Below are positions 33,189-40,992 of a DNA stretch of 64,000 bases, one piece after another. Positions within the stretch are counted from its first letter, which is position 1, and each line of letters starts with the position of its first letter. The position numbers and the translations under genes were made by a program. Origin of the DNA: Spirochaetaceae bacterium (GTDB lineage: Bacteria > Spirochaetota > Spirochaetia > Treponematales > Rectinemataceae); assembly GCA_025356015.1 (NCBI GenBank), contig JANXYO010000007.1, positions 25,443-89,442 of the forward strand, written 5' to 3'. The notes below the pieces were generated by a model, which worked only from the letters and a program-made list of their open reading frames with translations, did no database searches and had not been told where the DNA came from.

Positions 33189-33677
33189 TCACTTCCAGGC
33201 GAGATTCAGGGTGAGCATGAACTGGCCAAAGTTCTCAGACTCGATGTTCAGGGAGTTGTAGCGGGCCTCAAGGGCCAGGCCGAGCCCGGTCGAAAGCCAT
33301 GCCCGCATCGCCCTCGATGTACAATCCCGTCCTCTTGAGATAATAGCGAGTACCAAGAGACGCAAGATAATAGTTGACCTGGATGTAGGCCGAACTGTCA
33401 GAGACCCGGTCCGCGCCAGCGTCCATGCGCACGAGGATGTAGTTTTGCTTGGTAATGGCGGCTCCGAGCGCGAGGCTGAGTCCCAGCTCCGTCCTGTGCA
33501 CTCCGGGGCACTGCTCTATGGCTGACATGAGGTACTCGAGTTCCGACGGATTGCTGGGGGCGTATAGCCCGACGCCGACCTGCAACAGCACGCGACCTGT
33601 CCTGTTCTGGGCATAGGCGCCACGTACCACCACTAACATCAGGAAGGCCAGGAAGAGCGAAGCAACTTGTGATTCAT
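33189..33677 (-). pseudogene. Frameshifted outer-membrane beta-barrel protein gene
   Basis: A 163-codon region that reads as a small barrel only across two frame changes. An ATG at 33677 with GAGGAG upstream begins MNHKLL, then the frame runs into a stop. The rest of the signal peptide (SLFLAFLMLVVVRGAYA) and barrel continue in a second frame through YIEGDAG at about 33310. The C-terminal strands (GLGLALEARYNSLNIES, then GQFMLTLNLAWK and the stop at 33189) are back in the first frame. The first shift is consistent with loss of one T from a T-run and the second with a 1-nt gain. Either this is a decayed gene or the assembly has two errors. Confidence 0.7.
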
Positions 33678-34072
33678 TTTGACTCCTCTCGAACGTTTGA
33701 GAATTTTCGACATGCCGCCAGAATAATTTGTACCTGGCCTGAGGGCCAGCGGAATCGGCTCGCTGGATTTCGACAAGGCCGGGCTCGGGGGGATGCCTAC
33801 CCGATCTGCCCCGTGGAGACCGGCGTGCTTGATCGGGATGCCTTGAGCTTCTTTGCGCTTTTTCGTACAATGCGGGCAAGCTGGCTGCCCCAAGGCCCAA
33901 AGGGCCGATGGGCCGCCCGGCGCCCACGCGCGGGGCCGAGCGCTTTCCATGGAGCGCGCTCATTCAATCCAGCAATTCCGCGAAGCGGAATGATGGAGCT
34001 GCAGTTTTGCGCTTCGGCGCAAAACTGCGATGTGAAGGGATCGCTTTGAACTTCAGAGCGATCCCTTCACCG
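33678..34072. other. 395-bp intergenic region without a gene, with three hairpins
   Basis: No credible coding sequence is seen. The left part probably holds the upstream region of the barrel pseudogene. The right part (33975-34070) has three successive inverted repeats ending 2 bp before tRNA-Arg, listed separately. Confidence 0.6.
33975..34070. repeat. Three consecutive perfect hairpins before tRNA-Arg
   Basis: Hairpin 1: ATTCCGC/GCGGAAT, loop GAA (33975-33991). Hairpin 2: a 12-bp stem GCAGTTTTGCGC/GCGCAAAACTGC with a TTCG tetraloop closed by C-G (34001-34028). Hairpin 3: a 14-bp stem GTGAAGGGATCGCT/AGCGATCCCTTCAC (34032-34045 and 34057-34070) whose 11-nt centre can pair further, giving an almost complete 39-nt palindrome. 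Confidence 0.85.
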
Positions 34073-34146
34073 GGGATCATAGCTCAACTGGATAGAGCAG
34101 CTGCCTTCTAAGCAGCAGGTCGTGCGTTCGAGCCGCACTGGTCCCA
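34073..34146 (+). tRNA. tRNA-Arg (anticodon TCT)
   Basis: The acceptor stem GGGATCA pairs with TGGTCCC (one G-T wobble; 34073-34079 and 34139-34145), with discriminator A at 34146. The anticodon stem GCTGC/GCAGC encloses CTTCTAA with anticodon TCT. The T-arm is GTGCG-TTCGAGC-CGCAC. CCA is not encoded. Confidence 0.95.
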
Positions 34147-34219
34147 GGAAATGAGTGCGCTTCCAGGCCCGAAAGGTGGAGGCGCATTTTCATTTGCGGC
34201 CCGATCACAGCTCCCCGCA

Positions 34220-34248
34220 TTGCCCGGCCGCCCAACTCACCCTATACT
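34220..34248 (+). promoter_or_regulatory. Promoter of a leaderless sensor gene
   Basis: TTGCCC (34220-34225), a 17-bp spacer and TATACT (34243-34248). The ATG at 34257 is 8 nt after the -10. No SD. Confidence 0.55.
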
Positions 34249-34256
34249 TCCGCCTC

Positions 34257-36554
34257 ATGAGACCCAAGCCCCGTCCGACCGCTGCCTTCTTCGCCCTTCT
34301 CCTCTGTCCCCTGGCCCTCTTCGCTGCGCCTCCCCGGGGGCCGCTCTACGTCGACCTCAACGCAGCGGCACTTTACGCGAGGCCAGGCTTCGACCCCGGC
34401 GGAATCATGGCCCTCCCCGGCCCCGGCGCGGCAGGCTGGAAGATCCTGGCCCCCGCAGGAATGGCGGGGCGCACGGCCAGGCCCGCCGACATGGGCTTTG
34501 ACGGCTACCCCAGGCGATCGGCCTTTTCCCTGGCCGCCTTCGCTCCCATGCAGTTCACCTACCTCATCCCGTTCCGGGTATCCTCCGCGATGCACGCCCT
34601 CCTCACTCCGGGGCCGAGCTCGGCCAGGGTCCCGGGGATGCACTTCGCGGGGATCGGGGATAACTGGGAGATCTTCCTCAACGGGACCCTGGTCAAGTCC
34701 GAGATGCACCTGGCGGCCGACGGGAGCATCGCCTCGCACCGCAGCGTGCGCAACGTCCACTTCCCCGTCGACGCGAGGCTCTTCCGCGAGGGCGAGAACC
34801 TGCTCGCGGTGAGGATCGTGGCCGATCCTGCCTACTCCCCATCGGGCTTCAATCAGGCCTCGCCCTTCTACATCGACGAGTATGAGAAGATCGAGGCCGC
34901 GAACGCCGAGATCTGGCCCATGATCCTCATTGGCCTGTACCTCTTCATCGGCCTCTACCACGTCTTCATCTTCCTGGTCAGGACCCAGGACAGGCACAAC
35001 CTCTTCTACGGTCTGTTCTCCCTCGACCTCGGCTTCTACCTCCTCATGCGGACCTTCACGATCACCCAGGTCATCCAGGACAGCAGCATGGTCTCGAGGA
35101 TCGAGCTCCTTACCGTCGCCCTCCTGTTGCCCCTCGTCGGGGCCTTCCTCGAGACCCTCAACGAGAGCAGGATCAAGAAGACCACCCTGGTGTATGGGGC
35201 CTTCTGCGGCCTGATCGGCCTGGGCATGTTCGTTGCGCCGATGGGCTTCGGCCACGACCTCCTCCTCGTCTGGCAGCTCTCGGGCCTCGTTATGGCCTTC
35301 TACTACTTCGGTGTGGACATACTCGGCCGTTTCGTGTCCGACGTGATTAGGCGGTGGAAGCGGGAGAGGGGGACCGAGGAGGGCAGGTCCGTCGCACGGA
35401 TCTTCTCGAAGGCCCTCGTCAGGACCCCCATCGGCAATCTGGTCATCGGCGGCTTCCTCCTCTTCGCGACGGCTGTCTTCGACATCGTCGACGCCGTCTA
35501 CATGCAGTGGGACCTCCTGCTCACGAAATACGGCTTCTTCCTGTTCACCATGGGCACTGCCCTCATCCTCGCCAACCGCCTTGGCTTCCTCTATGACCGC
35601 CTGAACGGGCTCAACAGGACCCTCGAGGACAGGATAGGCAGCCTTACCGAGACCAGCGCCCGCCTCACCGCGAGCGAGCGTCGCTACCGCAGCCTCTTCG
35701 AGGGCAGCTCCGATCCCGTGGCCCTGCTCGGTGAGGACCTCGCCTTCATCGAGGGGAACCGGGCAGCCTCGGAGTTCTTCGGCCTGGGGCGGCCGGGGAA
35801 GGCCCCGGCCACCCTCCCCGATGCTGTCTATGCCGAGAAGCGCGAGGGCAGCCTCCCTGTGGAGTTCCTGCGCGCCGCAGCCCGTTCCTTGCGGGACAAG
35901 GTCGTGCCGGCCGAGATCGACCTGAGGATAAAGGCGCCCATCGGCGAGCCCAGGGCCTGCAAGCTCAGGATGGAGCGCATAGACGCCCTCGAGCGCAGGG
36001 AGATCCTCCTGCGCGTGATACCCGAGGTCAAGGACGTGCTCGCCGACGCCTTCGTGGAGGGCAGGGAGCGCTTCGAGGTCGAGTCGAGCCTCTCCGCCGC
36101 CGACACGGTCTGCCGCCGCGCCACCACCTACCTTTCCCGCTACACGGACGCCGAGGAGGCCCGCTTCCTCGCGAGCTGCCTCCGCGAGGTCGTGGTGAAC
36201 GCGGTGGAGCACGGCAATCTCCAGATTGGCTTCGACGAGAAGAGCGAGAGCATGGGTGCGGGACGCTACTTCGAGCTTCTCCAGGAGCGCCGCCTCGACC
36301 CCCGCTACCGCTCGCTGCGCGTCGCGGTGGAGTACTCGATCTCGTCCACGCGCGCGACCTTCCGCGTGACCGACGAGGGGAAGGGTTTCGACCACAGGAA
36401 GTACGCCAGAGGCGCCGGGGCCGAGCTCGAGCCCGAGCTCCTCGAGCACGGCAGAGGCCTCTTCATCACGATGGGCGCCTTTGACCAGGTCGTCTTCAAC
36501 GAGGCGGGCAACCAGGTCACCCTGGTGAAATACTTCAAGGCCCGGGCATCCTAG
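34257..36554 (+). CDS. 7TM-DISM-type receptor with PAS and RsbW-like ATPase domain
   Basis: 765-residue membrane sensor. A signal peptide (about 1-23) precedes an extracytoplasmic jelly-roll-like domain (about 90-215; GIGDNWEIFLNGTLVKSE). Seven hydrophobic segments follow (about 220-430) in the 7TMR-DISM pattern. Then come a short coiled coil, a PAS-like domain (RRYRSLFEGSSDPVALLGED), and a C-terminal HATPase_c domain of the RsbW/SpoIIAB type (REVVVNAVEHGN, TDEGKGFD, GRGLFI). There is no HisKA domain and no conserved phospho-His. The output is probably a protein Ser/Thr kinase or switch protein rather than a classical two-component relay. The ATG at 34257 is 8 nt from a -10 with no SD. Confidence 0.8.
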   Translation: MRPKPRPTAAFFALLLCPLALFAAPPRGPLYVDLNAAALYARPGFDPGGIMALPGPGAAGWKILAPAGMAGRTARPADMGFDGYPRRSAFSLAAFAPMQFTYLIPFRVSSAMHALLTPGPSSARVPGMHFAGIGDNWEIFLNGTLVKSEMHLAADGSIASHRSVRNVHFPVDARLFREGENLLAVRIVADPAYSPSGFNQASPFYIDEYEKIEAANAEIWPMILIGLYLFIGLYHVFIFLVRTQDRHNLFYGLFSLDLGFYLLMRTFTITQVIQDSSMVSRIELLTVALLLPLVGAFLETLNESRIKKTTLVYGAFCGLIGLGMFVAPMGFGHDLLLVWQLSGLVMAFYYFGVDILGRFVSDVIRRWKRERGTEEGRSVARIFSKALVRTPIGNLVIGGFLLFATAVFDIVDAVYMQWDLLLTKYGFFLFTMGTALILANRLGFLYDRLNGLNRTLEDRIGSLTETSARLTASERRYRSLFEGSSDPVALLGEDLAFIEGNRAASEFFGLGRPGKAPATLPDAVYAEKREGSLPVEFLRAAARSLRDKVVPAEIDLRIKAPIGEPRACKLRMERIDALERREILLRVIPEVKDVLADAFVEGRERFEVESSLSAADTVCRRATTYLSRYTDAEEARFLASCLREVVVNAVEHGNLQIGFDEKSESMGAGRYFELLQERRLDPRYRSLRVAVEYSISSTRATFRVTDEGKGFDHRKYARGAGAELEPELLEHGRGLFITMGAFDQVVFNEAGNQVTLVKYFKARAS

Positions 36555-36598
36555 GCCCCGGCCGAGACCCGGGCAGCCCAAGGCCGGCCTCGGGCGCC

Positions 36599-37015
36599 CT
36601 AGGTCTTGGGCTTGTCGAAGTTGAGCATCCAGCGTGTGCCGAACCTGTCGGTCAGGTCGGCATAGACCGAGCCCCAGAACTCGGTCTTGGGCGCGGTATT
36701 GATCTTTCCCCCCACGGAGAGCCTGTTGAAGAAGGCGGTGAGCTCGGCCTCGCTCGAGCAGTTTATCATGAGGCTGATGGCGTTCCCCCTCACAAGGCCC
36801 GAGTCGTCCATCATGTCGGAGGCCATGAGGGTGAGCGATCCCTTCACCAGGGAGGAGTGCATGATGCTCTCCTTCATGCCCGGCGGAAGCTTGGCTGCCA
36901 TCGCGGAGTCACCCACGGTGTTGAGGCTGAGCTCTCCACCGAGGCAGTCCTTGTAGAAATTCATGGCCTCGCGGCAGTTGCCGTCGAAGGTCAGGTAGGC
37001 GACGATCTGGGTCAT
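36599..37015 (-). CDS. VOC-superfamily (PhnB/glyoxalase-like) protein
   Basis: 138 residues of the vicinal-oxygen-chelate fold: TQIVAYLTFDGNCREAMNFY at the start, the HSSLVKGSLTLMASD middle, and FWGSVYADLTDRFGTRWMLN at the end, as in PhnB/YjdN-type proteins. No enzymatic role can be assigned. The ATG at 37015 has AAGGAG upstream. It is a single gene between convergent and codirectional neighbours. Confidence 0.85.
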   Translation of the reverse strand: MTQIVAYLTFDGNCREAMNFYKDCLGGELSLNTVGDSAMAAKLPPGMKESIMHSSLVKGSLTLMASDMMDDSGLVRGNAISLMINCSSEAELTAFFNRLSVGGKINTAPKTEFWGSVYADLTDRFGTRWMLNFDKPKT

Positions 37016-37108
37016 CTCATCACTCCTTGGGGCCGGCGCCTTCGCTGGGCGGCCCCGTGGAGGAACTTAGCGCCGGCCCTTCGGCCAAGGCAAGGATTTC
37101 AAATCGCC

Positions 37109-38404
37109 TCATTTGGATCGATAGGAAAAGTCCTTCTTCGCCAGGAGCTGCTCCAGGTATCGGGAGCGCATCTGCTCGCTCGCCATGATCTGCTTCGCCG
37201 GCGGGAGCCTCAGGATCGCCCCGAGGACGGCGGCCATGGCCCTGTGGCTCCAGAGGGCCTGGTTGTCGAAGATCAGGTTCTGGAGCTTGCCCCTCTCGAC
37301 GGCCATGAGCACGGTGCGATGCGCGCTATTGACGGGGGTGAGCATCCTGGCTGGCCGGCTCTCGAGGGCGAGGGCCTTTTTTTGGCAGGCCCTGATGCAG
37401 ACCCCGCAGCCCAGGCAGATCTCCTCGTTGAGCCTCGCCTTCTTGCGCCTGTCGTTGCGCGGGTCGCCGGCGGAGACGAGGCTCATCGCCTCGACGGGGC
37501 AGGCCTCGACGCACTTGCCGCAGCCGGTGCAGGCCGCCTCGTCGACCTTTGGGATGAAGTTGGTCGTGGCGATGGGGTTGAGGACGGCGAAGCGCTTTGC
37601 GGCGAGCATGGCCTCGCAGCAGCAGCCGCAGCAGTTGCAGATGAAGGACACCGATTCGCGGACGTTCTCACCGAACTGGACGAGGCCGCTCTCCACGGCC
37701 TGGTCGAGGAGCTCGCCGCACTCCTTTGAGTCGACCTGGCGGGCGAGACCGTGCTTTATGAGGGAGGAGGCGGTCCCGTTGAAGGTCATGCAGATGTCCA
37801 TGGGCGCGTCGCAGTTGCGGTCCAGGTGCTGCATCTTGTGCCGGCAGTAGCAGGCCCCGATGCCGATGTGGCTCGCCGTCTCTATCACCTCGGTGGCGCG
37901 CTCGTAGTCGAGGACATGGAGGACATTGTCGGGGCTCAGGGCCCCCTCGCTGACAAAGACCCGTCCGAGCTGGGTCTCCCCGCCGACAAAGAGGTTCTTG
38001 ACGAAATCCTCCTCGACGTTGAGGTACTGGTAGTAGAGCTCTGCCAGGAGCTTCTGGTCATAGGGCTTGCCGATGCGCATCATCGAGAACTCGAAGAAGC
38101 CGGCCATGGGCGGGGGGAGGATGAATAACTGGCCCTCGGGCGTATCCATGTCGAGCATCATGCCGCGCGAGGCGAGGGCTTCAAGGACGGTCCGGGCCTC
38201 CTTTTCCCCCATCTTCCAGACCCCGGCGGCCACAGAGGCTGTGAAGGGCTTGAAGGGAAGCTGGGAGACCAGACCAGCCTCCTTCTCCGAGAAGAGGACG
38301 GCTAGTATCCTGTCCAGGAGCTCGCCCCGGGGCGCGCCCTGGGGATGGAGGTTCAGGTGGTCGGCGAGGTTCGAGTAGCCTGTCTTGAGTGCGTTGTGCG
38401 CCAT
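37109..38404 (-). CDS. 4Fe-4S ferredoxin-domain protein with Cys-rich cluster region
   Basis: 431-residue cytosolic iron-sulfur protein. Residues about 1-110 have a winged-helix-like alpha/beta pattern (GVWKMGEKEARTVLEAL). The middle has ACYCRHKMQHLDRNC and an unusual CNCCGCCCEAM. The C-terminal part has two [4Fe-4S] motifs: CTGCGKCVEACP and CLGCGVCIRACQ, the last Pro being replaced by Gln. The ATG at 38404 has AAGGAGG upstream. It resembles ferredoxin-type proteins of strict anaerobes that form a disulfide- or electron-transfer relay. The partner is unknown. Confidence 0.8.
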   Translation of the reverse strand: MAHNALKTGYSNLADHLNLHPQGAPRGELLDRILAVLFSEKEAGLVSQLPFKPFTASVAAGVWKMGEKEARTVLEALASRGMMLDMDTPEGQLFILPPPMAGFFEFSMMRIGKPYDQKLLAELYYQYLNVEEDFVKNLFVGGETQLGRVFVSEGALSPDNVLHVLDYERATEVIETASHIGIGACYCRHKMQHLDRNCDAPMDICMTFNGTASSLIKHGLARQVDSKECGELLDQAVESGLVQFGENVRESVSFICNCCGCCCEAMLAAKRFAVLNPIATTNFIPKVDEAACTGCGKCVEACPVEAMSLVSAGDPRNDRRKKARLNEEICLGCGVCIRACQKKALALESRPARMLTPVNSAHRTVLMAVERGKLQNLIFDNQALWSHRAMAAVLGAILRLPPAKQIMASEQMRSRYLEQLLAKKDFSYRSK

Positions 38405-38495
38405 GATCTGCCTCCTTGGCTGCCCACAGGATAACCCAAGACAGGTCACGAGCGCAAACGACCGACCGCGAGATCAAGCCGCGGCGCCACTGTGC

Positions 38496-38501
38496 TAGAA
38501 T
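38496..38501 (+). promoter_or_regulatory. Extended -10 element before aroE
   Basis: TGCTAGAAT gives an extended -10 (TAGAAT at 38496-38501). The transcript would carry a leader of about 20 nt with AGGAGG before the ATG at 38528. No good -35 is seen. Confidence 0.4.
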
Positions 38502-38527
38502 GGGGCCGGGATCAGGAGGTTTTGGGA

Positions 38528-39388
38528 ATGGCTGAAAAGAACTACAGGGAGGACCTTGTCGGCGTCTTCGGTCATCCCGTCGCCGAGAATCCGACCGTCC
38601 TCATGTTCGAGGCGGCCTTCCGCAGCGAGGGCCTGGCTTGGCGCTACCTCACGATCGAGGTGGAGCCGCAGGACCTGGGCGATGCGGTGCGCGGTGCCAG
38701 GGCCATGGGCTTTCGCGGCTTCAACCTCACGATCCCGCACAAGGTCGAGATACTCCGGCTCCTGGACAGGGTCGCCCCCGAGGCCGAGCTCATGGGCGCC
38801 GTGAACACCGTCGTCAACGAGGCGGGTGTCCTCGTCGGCCAGAATACCGATGGAAAGGGCTTCATGACGGCCCTGCGCCAGGACGGGGGCATCGAGCCCC
38901 GGGGAAAGCGTTGCGTCATCCTCGGGGCCGGCGGGGCCGCCAGGGCCATCACCGTCGAGCTCGCCCTCGAGGGGGCTGAGAGCCTTCTCATCCTCAACCG
39001 TGACAGGGCAAGGGGGGAGGCCCTGGCGAGGCTTCTCTGCGAGAGGACTCCCCTGCGGGCACGCTTCGCTCCCTGGCTTGAGAAGGCCAGGATACCCGAA
39101 GGTACCCAGGTCCTAGTGAACGCCACCTCGATTGGCCTCTACCCCGACCTGGCCGGGAAGCCCGCCATCGACTACGACACGATCGGCTCGGGCATGACGG
39201 TCTGCGATGTGATCCCCAATCCGCCCCGGACCACCTTCCTGGCCGAGGCTGGGGCGCGCGGCGCCAGGACCCTCGATGGCCTGGGCATGCTCGTCCATCA
39301 AGGCGCGATCGCCTACGCTCTCTGGACGGGAATGGAGGCGCCGGTGGCCTTTATGAAGGCGGCCTTGGCAAGGGAATTCGGCGCCTAG
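38528..39388 (+). CDS. aroE: Shikimate dehydrogenase
   Basis: NADP-dependent enzyme of the shikimate pathway, 286 residues. The substrate site NLTIPHK (catalytic Lys) lies near residue 65, NTDGKGF near residue 105 gives the Asp of the catalytic dyad, and the dinucleotide-binding loop is ILGAGGAARAI. The tail DGLGMLVHQGA is typical of AroE. The ATG at 38528 has AGGAGG 9 nt upstream. It is a single gene here; no other aro genes are in the window. Confidence 0.92.
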   Translation: MAEKNYREDLVGVFGHPVAENPTVLMFEAAFRSEGLAWRYLTIEVEPQDLGDAVRGARAMGFRGFNLTIPHKVEILRLLDRVAPEAELMGAVNTVVNEAGVLVGQNTDGKGFMTALRQDGGIEPRGKRCVILGAGGAARAITVELALEGAESLLILNRDRARGEALARLLCERTPLRARFAPWLEKARIPEGTQVLVNATSIGLYPDLAGKPAIDYDTIGSGMTVCDVIPNPPRTTFLAEAGARGARTLDGLGMLVHQGAIAYALWTGMEAPVAFMKAALAREFGA

Positions 39389-40992
39389 CGGGGGAGGGCC
39401 GAGAAGCCCGAGGCCTCGAGGTCCTTGATAAGCCCAGGATCCCCGAGGGCGAGCCAGGCGAGCCGCTCCTCGGCGAAGCCATCCCGGGCGGCGGCCTGGA
39501 CCTCGCCGCTCCCCAGGGCCGCGATGGCGTCGGCCAGGCGGAAGAAGGCAGCCGGATCCCCCGAGGCCTCGAGGCCGATGCCGATGCCCCGGGCGAGGGC
39601 TTCGGCTCCCGAAGTGGAAGCGTAGAAGCGGCCGAGGGTCTCGGCCTTGTAGGCCTCGAGGCTTGACCCAAGCTCTCCGATCCCTGTTCCGGCAGTGCCC
39701 CTCTGCAGGCACTTCCCCGAGGCTACCAGGGCAGCCGCCGCGGCCACCCCGGCCATGGCCTCCCTCGGCCTAGCCGTCGCGTCTATCAGGATGGCTGGCC
39801 TCGCCCGAGCAGGGCCGGGCAGCTGAGTCCTCGCCCCCGGGGCGAGGAGGGCGTCCATCATGGTAAGGGCCACGGCGAGGGCGGCGTAGCCCACGGTGCC
39901 CGCTTCGGGGGCCTCGAGCTCGGCCCTGAGGCTGACGAAACCCGGCTCTGATGCCTGGGAGCGGGCGGCTCGGACCGGCTTGAACAAGGGGGCCTGGGGG
40001 GCCGTGGGCCCTCCCTTGGGAATGGAGCCGAGTCTGGGCCCCAGGGAGGCGGCGATGGCCTCGGGCTCGACCTCACCGACCACCACGATGGACAGGCGCC
40101 CGGCCGAGAAGTTCCGGGCCCAGGTCTCCTGCGGGCTCTCGGCCGGCAGCCCGGAAAGGGCGGGGCTTTTCGATGCCGCCATCGCTGCGATCATGAGGTG
40201 GGCGGCCGAACGCTCGGGATCGGCGGCCTGGGCCCTCAGGGCCTCCCTTACGCCCGCCTCTGCCTCGAGCGAATCTCCCTTGCGGAACTCGGGGGCGACA
40301 AGGTTGGCGGCGATGAGGGAAAGGAGGACGGGCAGCTCAGGCGCCGGAGCCAGGAGAGCGATCGCCGCGTCCCGGTCGGAACCGAAATCCATGGCGAGGC
40401 TGGCCCCACGCCGCGCAAGCTCGCTGGCGAAGACCTCTTGCGGATCGCTGCCACGGCAGCTGGCGGCAAGGTAGAGGGCCAGGGCCTCCTGTCCTCCGCC
40501 CCCGCTCAAGGAGAGACGCGCCGCCGCCAGGGCTCTTCCCGCCTGGCGCTTGACCACGAGGCGGAAGCCGTTGGGGAAGGAGCTCATGCGGAGATCGGCG
40601 AGGTTCGAGGCAAGGTAGGCGCTCCGCCGGGCAGTCTGGTTGAGGCTTGTCTCGGGGAGCCTTGTCGCCCTGACGCCAAGATCGGGCTTCTCCAGCGGTG
40701 GCTTCTTGGGGGCCGATGGGACCGTGCCGGCAGAGGCCTGGGGGCCGGGTCCTGCCGCGGCCGCGGTGGCCGTCCCTGCAGTGGGGGTTGTGCTGGCTTG
40801 GCTGGGCAAGGTGGCAGGGCTGGTGGCAGGGGTACCTTGGGGCCTCGGTGAGGCCGCCTGAGTATCCGGGCCCGCCCTCGGGGCAGGCTCTGGAAGCGGA
40901 GACCTGGTCGCGCAGGCCGCGAGGCCGAGGAAGGCAAGGAGGATGGCTGCGGCGCGGGCCCGGGAAAAAGCGACGCCGGCGCCAGACCTCAT
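39385..40992 (-). CDS. M16-like lipoprotein, probably catalytically inactive
   Basis: 535 residues. A type II signal peptide ends LGLAAC, so the mature protein is a lipoprotein anchored at Cys. A long Ala/Pro/Thr linker follows (about residues 25-95). The remainder has the M16-peptidase half pattern (SSFPNGFRLVVKR) but no HxxEH zinc motif. It overlaps the preceding M16-like gene by 4 nt. The two may form a heterodimer, as paired M16 subunits do. Confidence 0.75.
   Translation of the reverse strand: MRSGAGVAFSRARAAAILLAFLGLAACATRSPLPEPAPRAGPDTQAASPRPQGTPATSPATLPSQASTTPTAGTATAAAAGPGPQASAGTVPSAPKKPPLEKPDLGVRATRLPETSLNQTARRSAYLASNLADLRMSSFPNGFRLVVKRQAGRALAAARLSLSGGGGQEALALYLAASCRGSDPQEVFASELARRGASLAMDFGSDRDAAIALLAPAPELPVLLSLIAANLVAPEFRKGDSLEAEAGVREALRAQAADPERSAAHLMIAAMAASKSPALSGLPAESPQETWARNFSAGRLSIVVVGEVEPEAIAASLGPRLGSIPKGGPTAPQAPLFKPVRAARSQASEPGFVSLRAELEAPEAGTVGYAALAVALTMMDALLAPGARTQLPGPARARPAILIDATARPREAMAGVAAAAALVASGKCLQRGTAGTGIGELGSSLEAYKAETLGRFYASTSGAEALARGIGIGLEASGDPAAFFRLADAIAALGSGEVQAAARDGFAEERLAWLALGDPGLIKDLEASGFSALPR

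Noticed and set aside
33669..34049. A 126-codon plus-strand open frame before tRNA-Arg
   Set aside because: Composition is not protein-like and it runs through the hairpins.
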